Shown: in pieces, positions 1 to 10,256 of the stretch
How the letters are laid out: every line of letters begins with the position of its first letter
Position numbering within the stretch: position 1 is the first letter of the stretch
NCBI GenBank assembly: GCA_014964245.1
Contig: JACVYH010000008.1
Span: 248,001 to 312,000, forward strand
Reading direction: 5' to 3'
Source of the DNA: Nannizziopsis barbatae
Lineage: Eukaryota; Ascomycota; Eurotiomycetes; Onygenales; Nannizziopsiaceae
Length of the DNA stretch: 64,000 nt
Notes under the pieces: model-generated
Databases searched by the model: none
What the model was told of the DNA's origin: nothing
Seen by the model: only the letters and a program-made list of their open reading frames with translations
Made by a program: the position numbers and the translations under genes

Positions 1-764
1 TCTGGGTATGCAATCCGTTTTAGGACAAGGCTTTAGCTACAGTCCGAATTATATATATCAAATGACTCTTGCGGCCGGCTTCACACTCCTAAAATTGTGC
101 AAAAGTTTCTTTGCAGCTCATATCGACATGGACTATACCAAGTCACTATTCAATCAGACAATCCGGGCTCTGCGTAGTATGTCTGTATCAAGTAACGATT
201 TACCCGAGCGCTTAGCCGAAGTACTCGCTCAGCTCTGGAAAATGGGCAGCCTACCACCACCTCAGCCTGGCGGGAACAACGAAGCGGATGACACACTGCG
301 GCTGAAAGTACGCTGTCGAATGAGCATGTCCCTTGTTTTTGATTCTGTTTGGCGCTGGAGAGAGGATTTCCAGGCGCGAGGGAAAAATTTAGAAAGTAAG
401 TCTCGCCCTCCAAAAAAGCGTTGGCGCGCATCTAACTTTTTCAGCTTTTTTGAAAAACCCGACAAATCCAGAATCGGGTCCGGACTCCTCATCATCTTCT
501 GTATCTCACTTGGGAACGTCGACTCCTGGCGTCATTGGCCATTCCGATCCCAGCCTTGCCCCGGCTCCTTTACCTCCCCCAAGCGGAATTGGAAACCCGT
601 CCTCAACTAGTTCGGGTTTGGGAGCTTTGGGAGGCTTACCTAGCGGGTATTTGGAACCAACATATGAAGTGTTCGATCCTCTTAACTGGATCTTGGATGG
701 ATTGGTTGATTTTCCCTACTCGTATAGCCCTGTTCCAGGGATGGATGCTCAGGGGGTCGCATAA
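1..764 (+). CDS. Zn2Cys6 transcription factor, C-terminal part (Leu3/War1-like), cut by window edge
   Basis: This is the 3' end of a larger gene; the 5' part, including any DNA-binding domain, lies outside the window. Exons are <1-395 and 445-764, joined by a 49-nt intron (GTAAGT...TTTCAG). The frame is kept across the join and ends at TAA. The first exon encodes a helical segment (LAAGFTLLKLCKSFF, then RALRSMSVSSNDLPERLAEV) typical of the end of the fungal MHR domain. The tail is Ser/Pro/Gly-rich and ends with an acidic-aromatic block (VFDPLNWILDGLVDFPYSY) that could be a transactivation segment. The family call rests on resemblance to Leu3/War1-type regulators, which respond to metabolites or weak acids. 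Another Zn2Cys6 subfamily is possible. Convergent with the next gene. Confidence 0.7.
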
Positions 765-1065
765 GACACAGCAGCTCTTTTTAAGAAATTCTTTCTTGGG
801 GTCGAAAGCTGACGTTTTCCTTGTCTATTTATTCAAATTTTATGTACGATATATAGCTGGTCCTCTCGGCTGCTTTCTAAACATGCTTAATGCCTATTAT
901 GATTTAACGAGTTCCGTTACTGAGCTACATTTGATTCTTTTCACCGCATGTTCAAAAGTTTCATTAGGTAGGGACTCTTTGAGCTCTATAATGGCTACGA
1001 CTCAAATCACCTACTTGGTGAATACCGGTCCTCTGCCTAACCTTGAAAGCGGTACCTGCTACATT
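765..1065. other. Convergent intergenic region
   Basis: About 300 bases between the stop of the regulator fragment on the plus strand and the stop of the DUF1399 gene on the minus strand. It presumably holds both 3' UTRs. I see no gene, repeat or structured RNA in it. Confidence 0.6.
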
Positions 1066-3232
1066 CTAACCACTACTGCCTCCGCCTCCACCGCATCCTC
1101 CACCACCTCCTCCCCCTCCGCAACCTCCGCCTCCCCCGCCTCCCGAACTACAACCGCCTCCGCTACATGCCGAGGCGCAAGCGGTCCCACCAATACCGGA
1201 AGAAAATCCACCAGGCCCGTTCGCGCAGTTACCCACTGATCCCCCGCCTCCTACCATGCACGCTGGGTTGCAAGGATAGACGTCGCCGTCGACACACGGA
1301 TCTAACGTATATGGAAGACAAAGTGGCATCGTTACCGGAACTCCCCATATCATTGCTGTGCTCTTATAAGGGTCAATGTTTGAGCGATAAGCCTCATCAT
1401 TTCTCCTCTGTTTCTTGTTTCGCTTCTCGACACGCTTTTTAGCCCGTTCATATTGAACCCGAAGCCTATCGAATACAAAAGATTGAACCCCGCGGTTCCA
1501 TCTGGTAGTCTTGAGGCCGGCAGGCAAAGCGGGGCGGATCGAATTGTGGGCAGAGATATGTACACCTTTAGTCGGATCTGCGGTAACATCTGGCCGGCTG
1601 TGGAGGGCAATTGCCTCCTTGCGGCCGGAAGAAAAAAAACCATTGGTACCGTTCGATTCTCGAATTGCTTCACAGTACCAGCAGACACATTCAGTGTAGA
1701 CCTTTCCCTTGGTGTAGGACTCATAAGCCTTTGCCGTGGCCCGAAACCCATCTGACAGTTTATTGTCTTCGATTTTATCATCATGGTTGATAAGCCGGCC
1801 TCCAGTAGTTTTGACGGAATACCTAAAATAACATTGGGGGGAGAGCTGATGCGTATGCCACGCCAAATCGACGTCAAGGGTTGGAACGGCGACCAGCTTC
1901 GGGTCTCGGGCGATTAATTGAAAGAAGGTTCTATATTTTTCGATGAGACGCGCCATTGTAAAGTTGAGAGAGGGTGAATGAATCCAGTCGATCGTGTCCA
2001 TCTTTTGTATAAAGACTCCTTGGCGGACGACGGCCCCAACAAGGTCAAGAGCAAACGGTGAAGAGTTGTCCCAGTACCGGTACATCATCCTACGAATAGC
2101 AATTGTCTCATCTTTTGTTAATCTTCCCGTTAGCGACCCGTTCGCCCTCGATACTCCGGTTGACGACGACATCGCCTTCCGTATCATTTGACGAACTTCT
2201 GACATCGTGACTGGAGTAGGGGCGTTATTGAAACATAAGGTTCTCTTCAATGTGTTTTTCATATTCAGAATCAACTTGTTTGGGAACAAAACGGAATGCT
2301 TCTTATTAAGAGGAGTCTCAGGTTTGCCATTGAGCGAGAGAATAGTTCCCGGCATTGGAATGTCGGATGTGCTGAGCTTTTCTAAGTCTCCTAAGAATTT
2401 GAATACCCGTAATTGTTGGTGATCGAGTAGGAAGGAGCAGCTTGGGCATCCGTATCTGAATTCGTTTTCTGCGTAACCAGTCCACTTTTCGAATGACCCA
2501 AGCATCCGGCCATCCGGGGGTAGGTTTCCTATCCAGGGCACTTGCAATCGATTTCGACAACTAGGACAGCTGAGTGACTTATAGGCGGCGCCTTGAAGAT
2601 TATCCCACGTTGAAGATGTCCTTTCTTCGAAATGAGCCACCGCTTGGGGACCTGGATTGTATTCAAAAGTGCTATCATCGATGGCAGCATTAACAGCCTC
2701 CCATGGCATGCCAGTTTTCCAAAGACTCATCTTCGCAAGCCTAAGGCAATCTTCTAAGTAGTCGATTGGATTCAGCATATACGAATGCCAAACCATCAGT
2801 ATGTCTTCAAACTTCTAGTTAGCGTTCAATGATTCGCGGTGTCAAAGAAAAACTCTCAAAAAGCTTACCTAAAGGTGGCAGGTCTTCCTTTGACCAACTA
2901 ATCATCCCAGTCCACTCCGTGGATATATTGTAGTTGATATTGTTCTCGACGTCGTGTGTGGTCGTGACCCCATTAAGCGAGCCCGGGCCGTCCGAATGCA
3001 AGGTAAAGAACCATGATTCAAATCGGCTGACTGCCCGAGCGATGTAAACAGCCCATCTTTTTTCTCGCACAAACACCAGGGCTTCCTTCTTCTCCTCTTC
3101 GGGCAGGTTCGTGGGATCGATGAGCCCAAAAAGCCCATCCGACTGAGATATGAAATCACGGAGATCTGCGAGGGCGGCTAGAAGTTTTAAATGCGCAATA
3201 CATTCATCCACGGTGATTAATTTGGGATCCAT
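1066..3232 (-). CDS. Glycine-rich domain protein (DUF1399/GRDP family)
   Basis: Exons on the minus strand are 3232-2869 and 2804-1066, giving about 700 aa. The intron (GTAAGC...GAAG, with a GCTAAC branch site) was placed so that the family signature DLPPLDILMVWHSYMLNP reads through the join; an upstream TAG acceptor would give a stop. Further family marks are ITVDECIAHLKLLAAL near the N terminus and VPTLDVDLAWHTHQLSP, a His-rich signature, in the second half. The last about 60 residues are almost only Gly, Cys and Ser. Members are found in fungi and plants; in Arabidopsis AtGRDP proteins are linked to development and stress, but the fungal role is unknown. The ATG at 3232 is the first in frame. 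The reading frame continues open to 3301 with family-like residues but no ATG, so a further 5' exon may be missing. Confidence 0.85.
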
Positions 3233-3999
3233 TTCATAACCGTCTCCAGATAGAGCGCTTTGAATACGGCGTGGAAAAAGAGGCTTTGTTGAGTTATTCA
3301 AGTGACTTGAGGAGGAAAGAGGTTTTTAAAAATTCCGATAGCGTCTTTCAGTCCCTAATTATTAACCTGTGGCCCAGATATAGAAGAGCATTGCCACAGA
3401 GGCCGTGACATGGGTATCTATCGCTTTCCAAGGTTGGATACCGACCATACCCATACTTTGCAATGAGATTGCCGTTCTAGGCCGTGGACCCCACCCGGTT
3501 CGAACAGACCCGACCGGGCTTAGCCGCATAGCCGCAAATGCTTGGCGTGCTAACAATTTAGCGTGAGGCTCAAAACAAGCATAAATTTTTGTTTTTCTTG
3601 GTTTTTTAAGGTCTCGAGGAGTGAAGCAGCCAGTAACAGGAGGGATTTGGAGGTTGGTCTGACAAGGTGTTTTTCTGACGTTGAGTCTATTTAGTTCTTC
3701 CAGTCGTAAGAAATGATATCATATTCTATATATATGTCAATATTTCAGCTCCAACTGCGAACAAGTTTTCATTGCTCACTTGTTCCCTCCCACCAAGCTA
3801 TTGGACCCTGGTGTCTGCGAAAAGGCCACAGATAAAACTAAACACACCGAGAGAGAAAAACTTGCCTAGTTAGACTCCATTTTCATCACAAAAGACAATG
3901 CAAGAGGATAAGCGAACTGCACACATGGCCCGAGTAGAGTAGTTAGAGTGTATATTCGGAGTCGGATTCTAAAAGATAAGAAAATGATCGCCAAAATCA
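3233..3999. other. Intergenic region between DUF1399 gene and F-box gene
   Basis: It should contain the promoter of the DUF1399 gene and the 3' UTR of the F-box gene, both on the minus strand. An open frame at 3362-3556 (minus) has no recognisable family content. The inverted 6-mers CCCGGTTCG/CGACCGGG near 3500 are short. No other feature is evident. Confidence 0.5.
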
Positions 4000-6900
4000 T
4001 CACATCACCACACATCTGCTGTCCTTCTTTTGACTACTCCTCTGAGTCAGCCAATTATCCGACTGGGATCGTCGACCACCCTCGACACCTGGCTGAGTAG
4101 CCAGCCGACCCCTTCCAGTACGCCACCCCGACGTACTCAAGAGCCTGGGTGCATCTTGCGAGCGAGAACGAGACCGATCGCAGTTATGATTGCTTGGGCT
4201 TAGTGGATGATTCTGGCTCACGGTAGAAGTATGTTCATGGCCTGCTAGGCTGGAGGCTACGGGATTTCCATGGGACACTGGCCTGTGGAAACGTTCAATA
4301 TCATACCCACTTGGTCGGATGCCGCTTTCAGCGGCAGTGGCGCGGAACGGCAGTATATTTGCTGAGCTTCCTACAGTCGAGGCGGTCCGAGGAGAGTTGG
4401 AGGTCGGAATATTTGTATCTAGGTGTTGAATTGTGGGCAGCACGGATCGTTGATTATCAACAACTGATGAGATCGATCGATTAAATGCAGCCGTGCGCTC
4501 TTGATACTCTCGTGGACCGCCCACTAGACTCGATATCTGTACTTCAACGTGACCAGTCTGAACAGGTGTAGAGGCTGCAACTGGATGTTGTCGTGAAGGC
4601 GGTGCCGTGGATGGGGTGAGTACGGAATTAATAGAAGCAAGGTCATTCGTGTACGGCCTAGCACTTTGAAAGACCTCTGGGTAGGGATTTGGAGGTGGGC
4701 TTTGGGGAGCTGTGGTTGGTAAAACTAGTCCTCGATTCTCCGATCCACGGTATGCTCTTGTTGAGGAACGTTGAACCACCTCTTGTACTACAGCTTCTAA
4801 TCGAGATGCCACAGAGCGCTGGGGCTGAGCACCGTTTGCGTTGATATTGTTATCTGCTGCCACTTGCTGGGCATGGCTACTGGGTAAAAGGGATCTTTGT
4901 AGGTCTTCTGGAAGAGGAGCATCGGGTTTCGGGGTATATGGAGGAGGTGGGGGTACCCAGTTGTCAGCATCGCTCTCGTGCGGCACGTTAAATCTTGGTC
5001 TGCCAATTCCGGATTGAATCTGTCGAGCATTATGATATCGAGGGTCAAGGCGATTTGATGCTGCTGTTGCGGCTCTGTTGAGAGTATCACGCGATCGTGG
5101 GGCTGAATTATTGTAAGGATTTTCGATTAACGCGAGGTGTTCCATGCTTCTATCGGCAGCGGACTCGGGCTGCAAGTTCTGAGTGCGCCATACTCCACGA
5201 GGAGGTTGAGAAGAGCTCGGGCTCTGGCCTTCACCAAGTCTCCGATGACGGTTCATTGTAGTTCTTCTTCTTTCTAGCTCAACTTCCTGGTCCAAATCTG
5301 ATCCAGGTTCGGGTAATTTAATAGGCTCTAAGTCTCCTAACTCGATCGTCATCTCTGTTTGTTCACCATTAGATGCAGAGTACTCAAAATCGAATATCAT
5401 AATTCTTCCACCATCGATGGGCAGCATGTCCCCAGTGGAAGCACCGAGCCATGAACTGACACCCCCTGGAGCCACAGCTACCAATCGGCACAGTGCATGT
5501 GAGTATGTACCCTCCACGTTTGAATTGTGGACCCAATTAATGGCACAGACGCCATCGGGGAGACGAACGGGAGTGCCGTGGACAAACTTTTTAGGGCCAT
5601 CAATGGTCTTTTTGAGGCGGCTGAAATTGGTAGTCGTTGAATTTGACCTCCACACCGGCTCTTTTTCTTGTAAGTTGGAGTTATTTTCTAGTGATGTATC
5701 ATTCGAACTTTGTTCCGCTAAGTGTGGAATCCCATACAACCAAAGCTGAGATTCATGAAATCCAACAGCTAAAAGCTCCGCATTTCTACTAGCGGCAGGC
5801 AAAATGTGTGGTTTCGGCTCGTCCCCCTCGATATCAGCTCCAGGGCCCACCAGAAAGATTGCGTTCGAATTTGGATCGTTTACTGGAGCTAAGCGAAAAG
5901 CATTTGTCGACAGATTATACCCGGAAAACCACGGAGACCCATCGCCTCCCTTGGGAGATGGGATTAAAGCTGCATGACTATAGCCGTTCTGTATCTGGGG
6001 AAATAGCATCTGGGTCGTCCACATGCGACTTTCGGTCTCTGGTGACGTGAGTTCGGCGTTATAGTCCGGAAACAGAGGGGGCGAGATGGTGACAATATCA
6101 GAGTTTCGTGGATTGTTCGACGTTCCAAGTAGCATGGAACCCTGGCAGCAAAACGTAAGAAAGTCTACACCGGAGCATCTGACAGCCCTTCGGGCAGTGC
6201 ATAGCACGTTCTCTCCGATTGCATATACTTCAATGCCCCCGCTGTAGGCCACGGCGAGGACGGCCGCATCCGGAGAAAACGCGAGAGTCCTGGGGACTTC
6301 GCTCAACACTATGCTCTGAATCAATTCAGCATGAGTGTCTGTGAGTGTATATATGTGGGCTTGGTGTTCTGAAGACACCATGGCCAGAATATTTCCCTCA
6401 TCCCCTATGACGGCGGTTAAAGGACGTCGCGAGGTTTTCAAATCATGACGTATTGAGATTGGATCCGTAGTCAGGTCAAGAACAAACATCCTGGAGGAGC
6501 TCAATGCAAGAAGTCGCCGGCCATTTGCAGAAAATTCAAACCGGAATGCCTCCCCCTGCGGAAAGGCGGAAGATGAGCTTGCAGATGCGGAGATTAGATT
6601 GACAAGCGTCCGTTTCGGCCTTAGAAATACGTCGAATGCATTTCTTCTCGCTTCACGGGCGAATCTACTCCTCAAAATTTCGAGATGGTCTGATGGTGAC
6701 AGCCTTGATGCTGGGTCTAGAGTAGCAGAGCCAGGGACCCGGCAACCTAAAAGGTGATGATAATAAAGTTCAGAGCAAGACGCAATGCTCCGCCATTTCT
6801 TATTGAGTAACACAAGAGATGCGAATACATTCGCATCTACCGCGTATAGAATCCTGATTCAACCAGTCAGCAAAAGTCGATAGCAGATGTCGAAGCAATT

Positions 6901-7156
6901 GGGGAATTCATGTTACAGACCGTTCAATAACCTCATCCGGAAGTCGACTAAACGCACTGAGGCACAGATCAGCATTCAGTCCGCCGGAATGCTCTTGATC
7001 AGCATTTCCTTTGGCGGCCTCCTGTAGATGGATAGAGGCACGTCCTCGCTTAGGCGTTCTGTCGTTGCCTTGACATGCTGATGATTCAAGGCTCGAATTG
7101 CAAAAGGTTGGCTGGCTATTACCATTTTCCAGTGACGCGGTCAGATTGGGGTCCAT
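4000..7156 (-). CDS. F-box protein with WD40-like repeats and C-terminal CaaX box
   Basis: Minus-strand exons are 7156-6921 and 6853-4000, about 1029 aa. Joining at a GTCTGT donor and TCAG acceptor restores an F-box: SAFSRLPDEVIERILYAVD, then FASLVLLNKKWRSIASCSEL (about residues 70-115). The following about 350 residues show WD40/beta-propeller-like blades (FEFSANGRRLLALSSSRMFV, LAFSPDAAVLAVAYSGGIEVY). The second half is long, polar and disordered (many Ser/Pro/Arg/Gln). F-box proteins are substrate receptors of SCF (Skp1-cullin-F-box) ubiquitin ligases; the propeller would bind the substrate. The protein ends in CVVM, a canonical CaaX prenylation signal, with basic residues just before it (KKDSR). 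This suggests membrane tethering, as known for mammalian FBXL2. The substrate is unknown. The GTCTGT donor is non-consensus, so the first intron needs a transcript. Confidence 0.82.
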
Positions 7157-7904
7157 TGCTTCTGTGGTCAACAGCCATTCGAAGAATACATGGTTCAAAC
7201 CACGCTCGCTCTGCACTTAGATTGTCAACCCTATTTCTCCACCTAAGCTTGCGTGGCAGGATCGAATTTCTTCCCGCCTCTCACCCTAGCCGATCAATAA
7301 TTGAAAGAGCGGTCAGCAATACAGTACTTCAGTATTCAGATGTCGAGAATCATCGCCAAAGGAAAGGGTCGTTTGATACAAAGTAACAACGGCGTTTCAT
7401 TCGTTTCATCGCTATCATCGCATCAAAAGTTCAGGAACGTTGACAGCGGGAAGAGCCCTAAGGGGATTAGTGCTGCTGACTCAGCGTCAGCCTGTATATC
7501 ACGTGAGATATGGGAACCTGCTTACACGTGATCGATTAAACCTTCCTAAACAGGCCAATCGGAAAGCGAGCGGGGTCATGTTACGTAACTTACCCTCCCA
7601 CTGGGTTTTCCGTCGTAACTCCGCGCCAAATCGAGAGGATATCAAAAAACTGGCCTTTTGCGATGCGCCGGCGCAAGTTCAAAGGCATCAAGACTGCCAT
7701 GACGAAGTGCCCGGCTTTATCATGATGGGTGCATGGACTATCTTCTATCACGGCTATTCACAATTTCACTTTATCCCGTCTCTATCTGTCCTTTTAGCCC
7801 TTTTCCGCTTGACTCATGCTTCTCCGCGCCGAGGTCACTCCATCCGTCAATTTCCCGCAACTTAGGCTGCCTGAAGTCCTCGAGCCTTCGCAGCCTTGTA
7901 TATT
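7157..7904. promoter_or_regulatory. Divergent promoter between F-box gene and Zn2Cys6 regulator
   Basis: About 750 bases between two head-to-head start codons. It holds a cluster of candidate activator sites around 7477-7530 (separate entry). No coding sequence was recognised; the overlapping open frames here have no family signature. Confidence 0.5.
7477..7530. promoter_or_regulatory. AP-1-like extended palindrome plus two CACGTG boxes
   Basis: TGCTGACTCAGCG contains the 7-mer TGACTCA (7477-7483) bound by Gcn4/CpcA- and AP-1-type bZIP factors, here with the extended TGC...GC(G) flanks. Two CACGTG E-boxes follow at 7500-7505 and 7525-7530. E-boxes are bound by bHLH factors such as Cbf1- or Pho4-type proteins. 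The sites are seen directly; binding and direction of control are inference. Confidence 0.4.
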
Positions 7905-10256
7905 ATGTCATCTGCTCCTGCATTAAACACTGCGGCAGCCCCGAAAGGCGGACCGCCTTATTCAATCAGTACTGGTTCCCGTCCCTACCGATCCCATAAG
8001 GTGAGGGCTTGCGACTTATGTCGGAAACGGAAATCTCGCTGTACCGTGGATTTGCCCGGCCAGTCATGCCTCTTGTGCCGGATCCAAGGCGCCGACTGTC
8101 ACTACAAGGAAGACCCGGCTTCATCAGGATCGTCAGCGCATGGTGGCAGTGCTCCTGACACGAAACAATGGTCTCCGGCTCCGACTAGCAAGCGGGCGCT
8201 GAAGCGGAAACTCGATGAACCGCCTTTGGAACCACCACCTCCTGACCAGACCATCGTAAACATTCCAGTGACGGCAAGTATGTCCGCGGTACCTCCGGTT
8301 CCCGTTTTTCGGGAGGAGCCGACCCCTAGCCGCAAGCATAATGGCCTCGGAGGTTCGATGAATGAATCCGTGCACATTATTGGCCCGGTTGCCGCTGAGG
8401 ATGCCCAGGTCATTGAGCGATTTATGCCTTCGGAAAAGTCGAAGAAAAGCTCAAATGGCAATACACCGTACAATGTCTACTCAAATGACCCCCGGAAACC
8501 AATTCTCTATACAACAGTCCTACGGCAAAGGCAAGGAGTGCGATCTTCCGGCATTCCCGGAGAAAACCAAAAGGATATCATCGAGCAAATACTCGGCCCC
8601 TTCAAACATGATCTTGTTAGCATGTATAGACCCCTCTCCATCTCTATCCACACTATCTTCGTAACGTCTAATAACCCTAATCAGATTTCTGGAGAAGATC
8701 AATACTCCATTTCCGCTCTTCGATGAGCATTCTTTTCTGGAATCATACAGGGCCGGTGATGGAAATCTGTCTCCGCCCCTCCTATGCCAAGTATATGCCA
8801 TGTCTCTCATCTATTGGAACCAGTCGCCCGTTTTATCACCACATCCAAAACCCGATATTCGGTATGCAGTGAACCTGGCGGTTGCTGCGCTCCATGAGGA
8901 GTTTTCAGCTCCCGGACTGTCAACATTAGGTGCAGCTCTAATAGACCTGACCGGTCGACCAATTTTCTCGATGACGGGGAATGCGATAAATACGGGTCGT
9001 ACTGTGGCTTTAGCACACTGTCTCGGTTTAAATCGTGATCCTAGTAGCTGGAAGCTTTCCCCTGCAGAAAAAAACAATCGCATCCGACTGTGGTGGGCCG
9101 TTGTCATACATGACCGGTGGTAAGTGGATTGAGCTATTTCTCCTCCAATCAGCATTCCTAATTCTAGTGGCATAGGGCGAGCTATGGACACGGCGTCCCA
9201 CCACAGATTTCACGCAACCACTATGATGTCCCACTCCCCGTAATTGATATGCTTGTATCACAAGCCGGTGCCACAGAACAGAGATATAGAGCGGCACACG
9301 GCTATATATTTTTGTGTCGCCTCACTGAAATATTGGGTGATCTGCTTCCGTTAGTATACGGACTTCAACCGAAGAACCCGAAAGAAACGTCGAAAATCGT
9401 AAGACGAATGCGAACAGAGTTGGACAGATGGGAAGACACGCTCCCTGACTGGCTGAAACCCCATCAAACCGACAATAACCAGGCCACATCGGGTTCAAGT
9501 AGCTTGCACCTAGCCTTTCTAGCTGTTAAAATGCTAGTTTGTCGGATAGAACTCCAGGTAGGGCATATTTCCGGAAAATTTCGGCGAAATTCGCTAATCG
9601 CTCTATTCTTCTTGGCTGTAGGAAATTAACCACTCGGAGAGCTCTAACCCGGAAGGCCGCCGTTATTTTCAAACGGAGTGCAGGAAGGCCGCCGAAGATA
9701 TCGTCCAATTTCTGCTTTCCCTTAAGAAACCAAATTTTCAAGAGTTCTGGATGTCCTGTATGTCTAGACCTTTCCATTCGGATCCTCCAATAAACTCACA
9801 CTTTGGATAGATAGCGCATATCACCTGACCTCCACCGCCACGTTCCTGTTCCGCTCCGCCCTTGAAACCGCCGATAATGAAATTGCGCAATCATGCCTAG
9901 CAAATGTTGACACTTTCCTAGGAGTCCTCCGGCGTGCTCGCGCCGAACATGAGTGGGATGTTGCGGACATGTGTCTCGATCATTGTGAGAGAATTCTGAG
10001 CAAGCATCCCGGCATCAATTCCGAAGAACCACATTTCAATGTCGGCCCTCCTTGTGATATTGGCGGTACTCCGGTTTCGATGACGATGCCCATTTCAGAA
10101 ACTCCGTGTCATAACGATATTGTTGGGGATATGATGTCGATATCTGGGACCTTCGGCACGATGGATGGGTTTCCATTTGATATGACCGGTATATGGGATG
10201 TTCCTGGGCTGCAGGATCAGGAGAGCCACTTCATGAATATTCCATCCTCGATTTGA
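7905..10256 (+). CDS. Zn2Cys6 transcription factor with fungal MHR domain
   Basis: Five exons, 7905-8623, 8685-9119, 9176-9557, 9622-9757 and 9811-10256, give 705 aa in one continuous frame. The zinc cluster near the N terminus has all six cysteines (residues 36, 39, 46, 55, 58, 65; ACDLCRKRKSRC then CLLCRIQGADC), so it should bind CGG-type half-sites. The middle shows the fungal-specific regulatory (MHR) domain: INTPFPLFDEHSF, then NTGRTVALAHCLGLNRDPSSW, LWWAVVIHDRW and ASYGHGVPPQI. Introns 2-4 are ordinary. Intron 1 uses an unusual GTATAG donor, chosen because it restores DLVSIFLEKINTPFPLF. The C-terminal about 100 residues are acidic and Met/Pro-rich, as in activation domains. The target genes are unknown; none of the neighbours suggests a biosynthetic cluster. 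Confidence 0.88.

Noticed and set aside
3480..3530. GGTTCGAA-containing inverted sequence as a tRNA T-arm
   Set aside because: No matching acceptor, D or anticodon stems around it. No tRNA was found anywhere in the window by eye.
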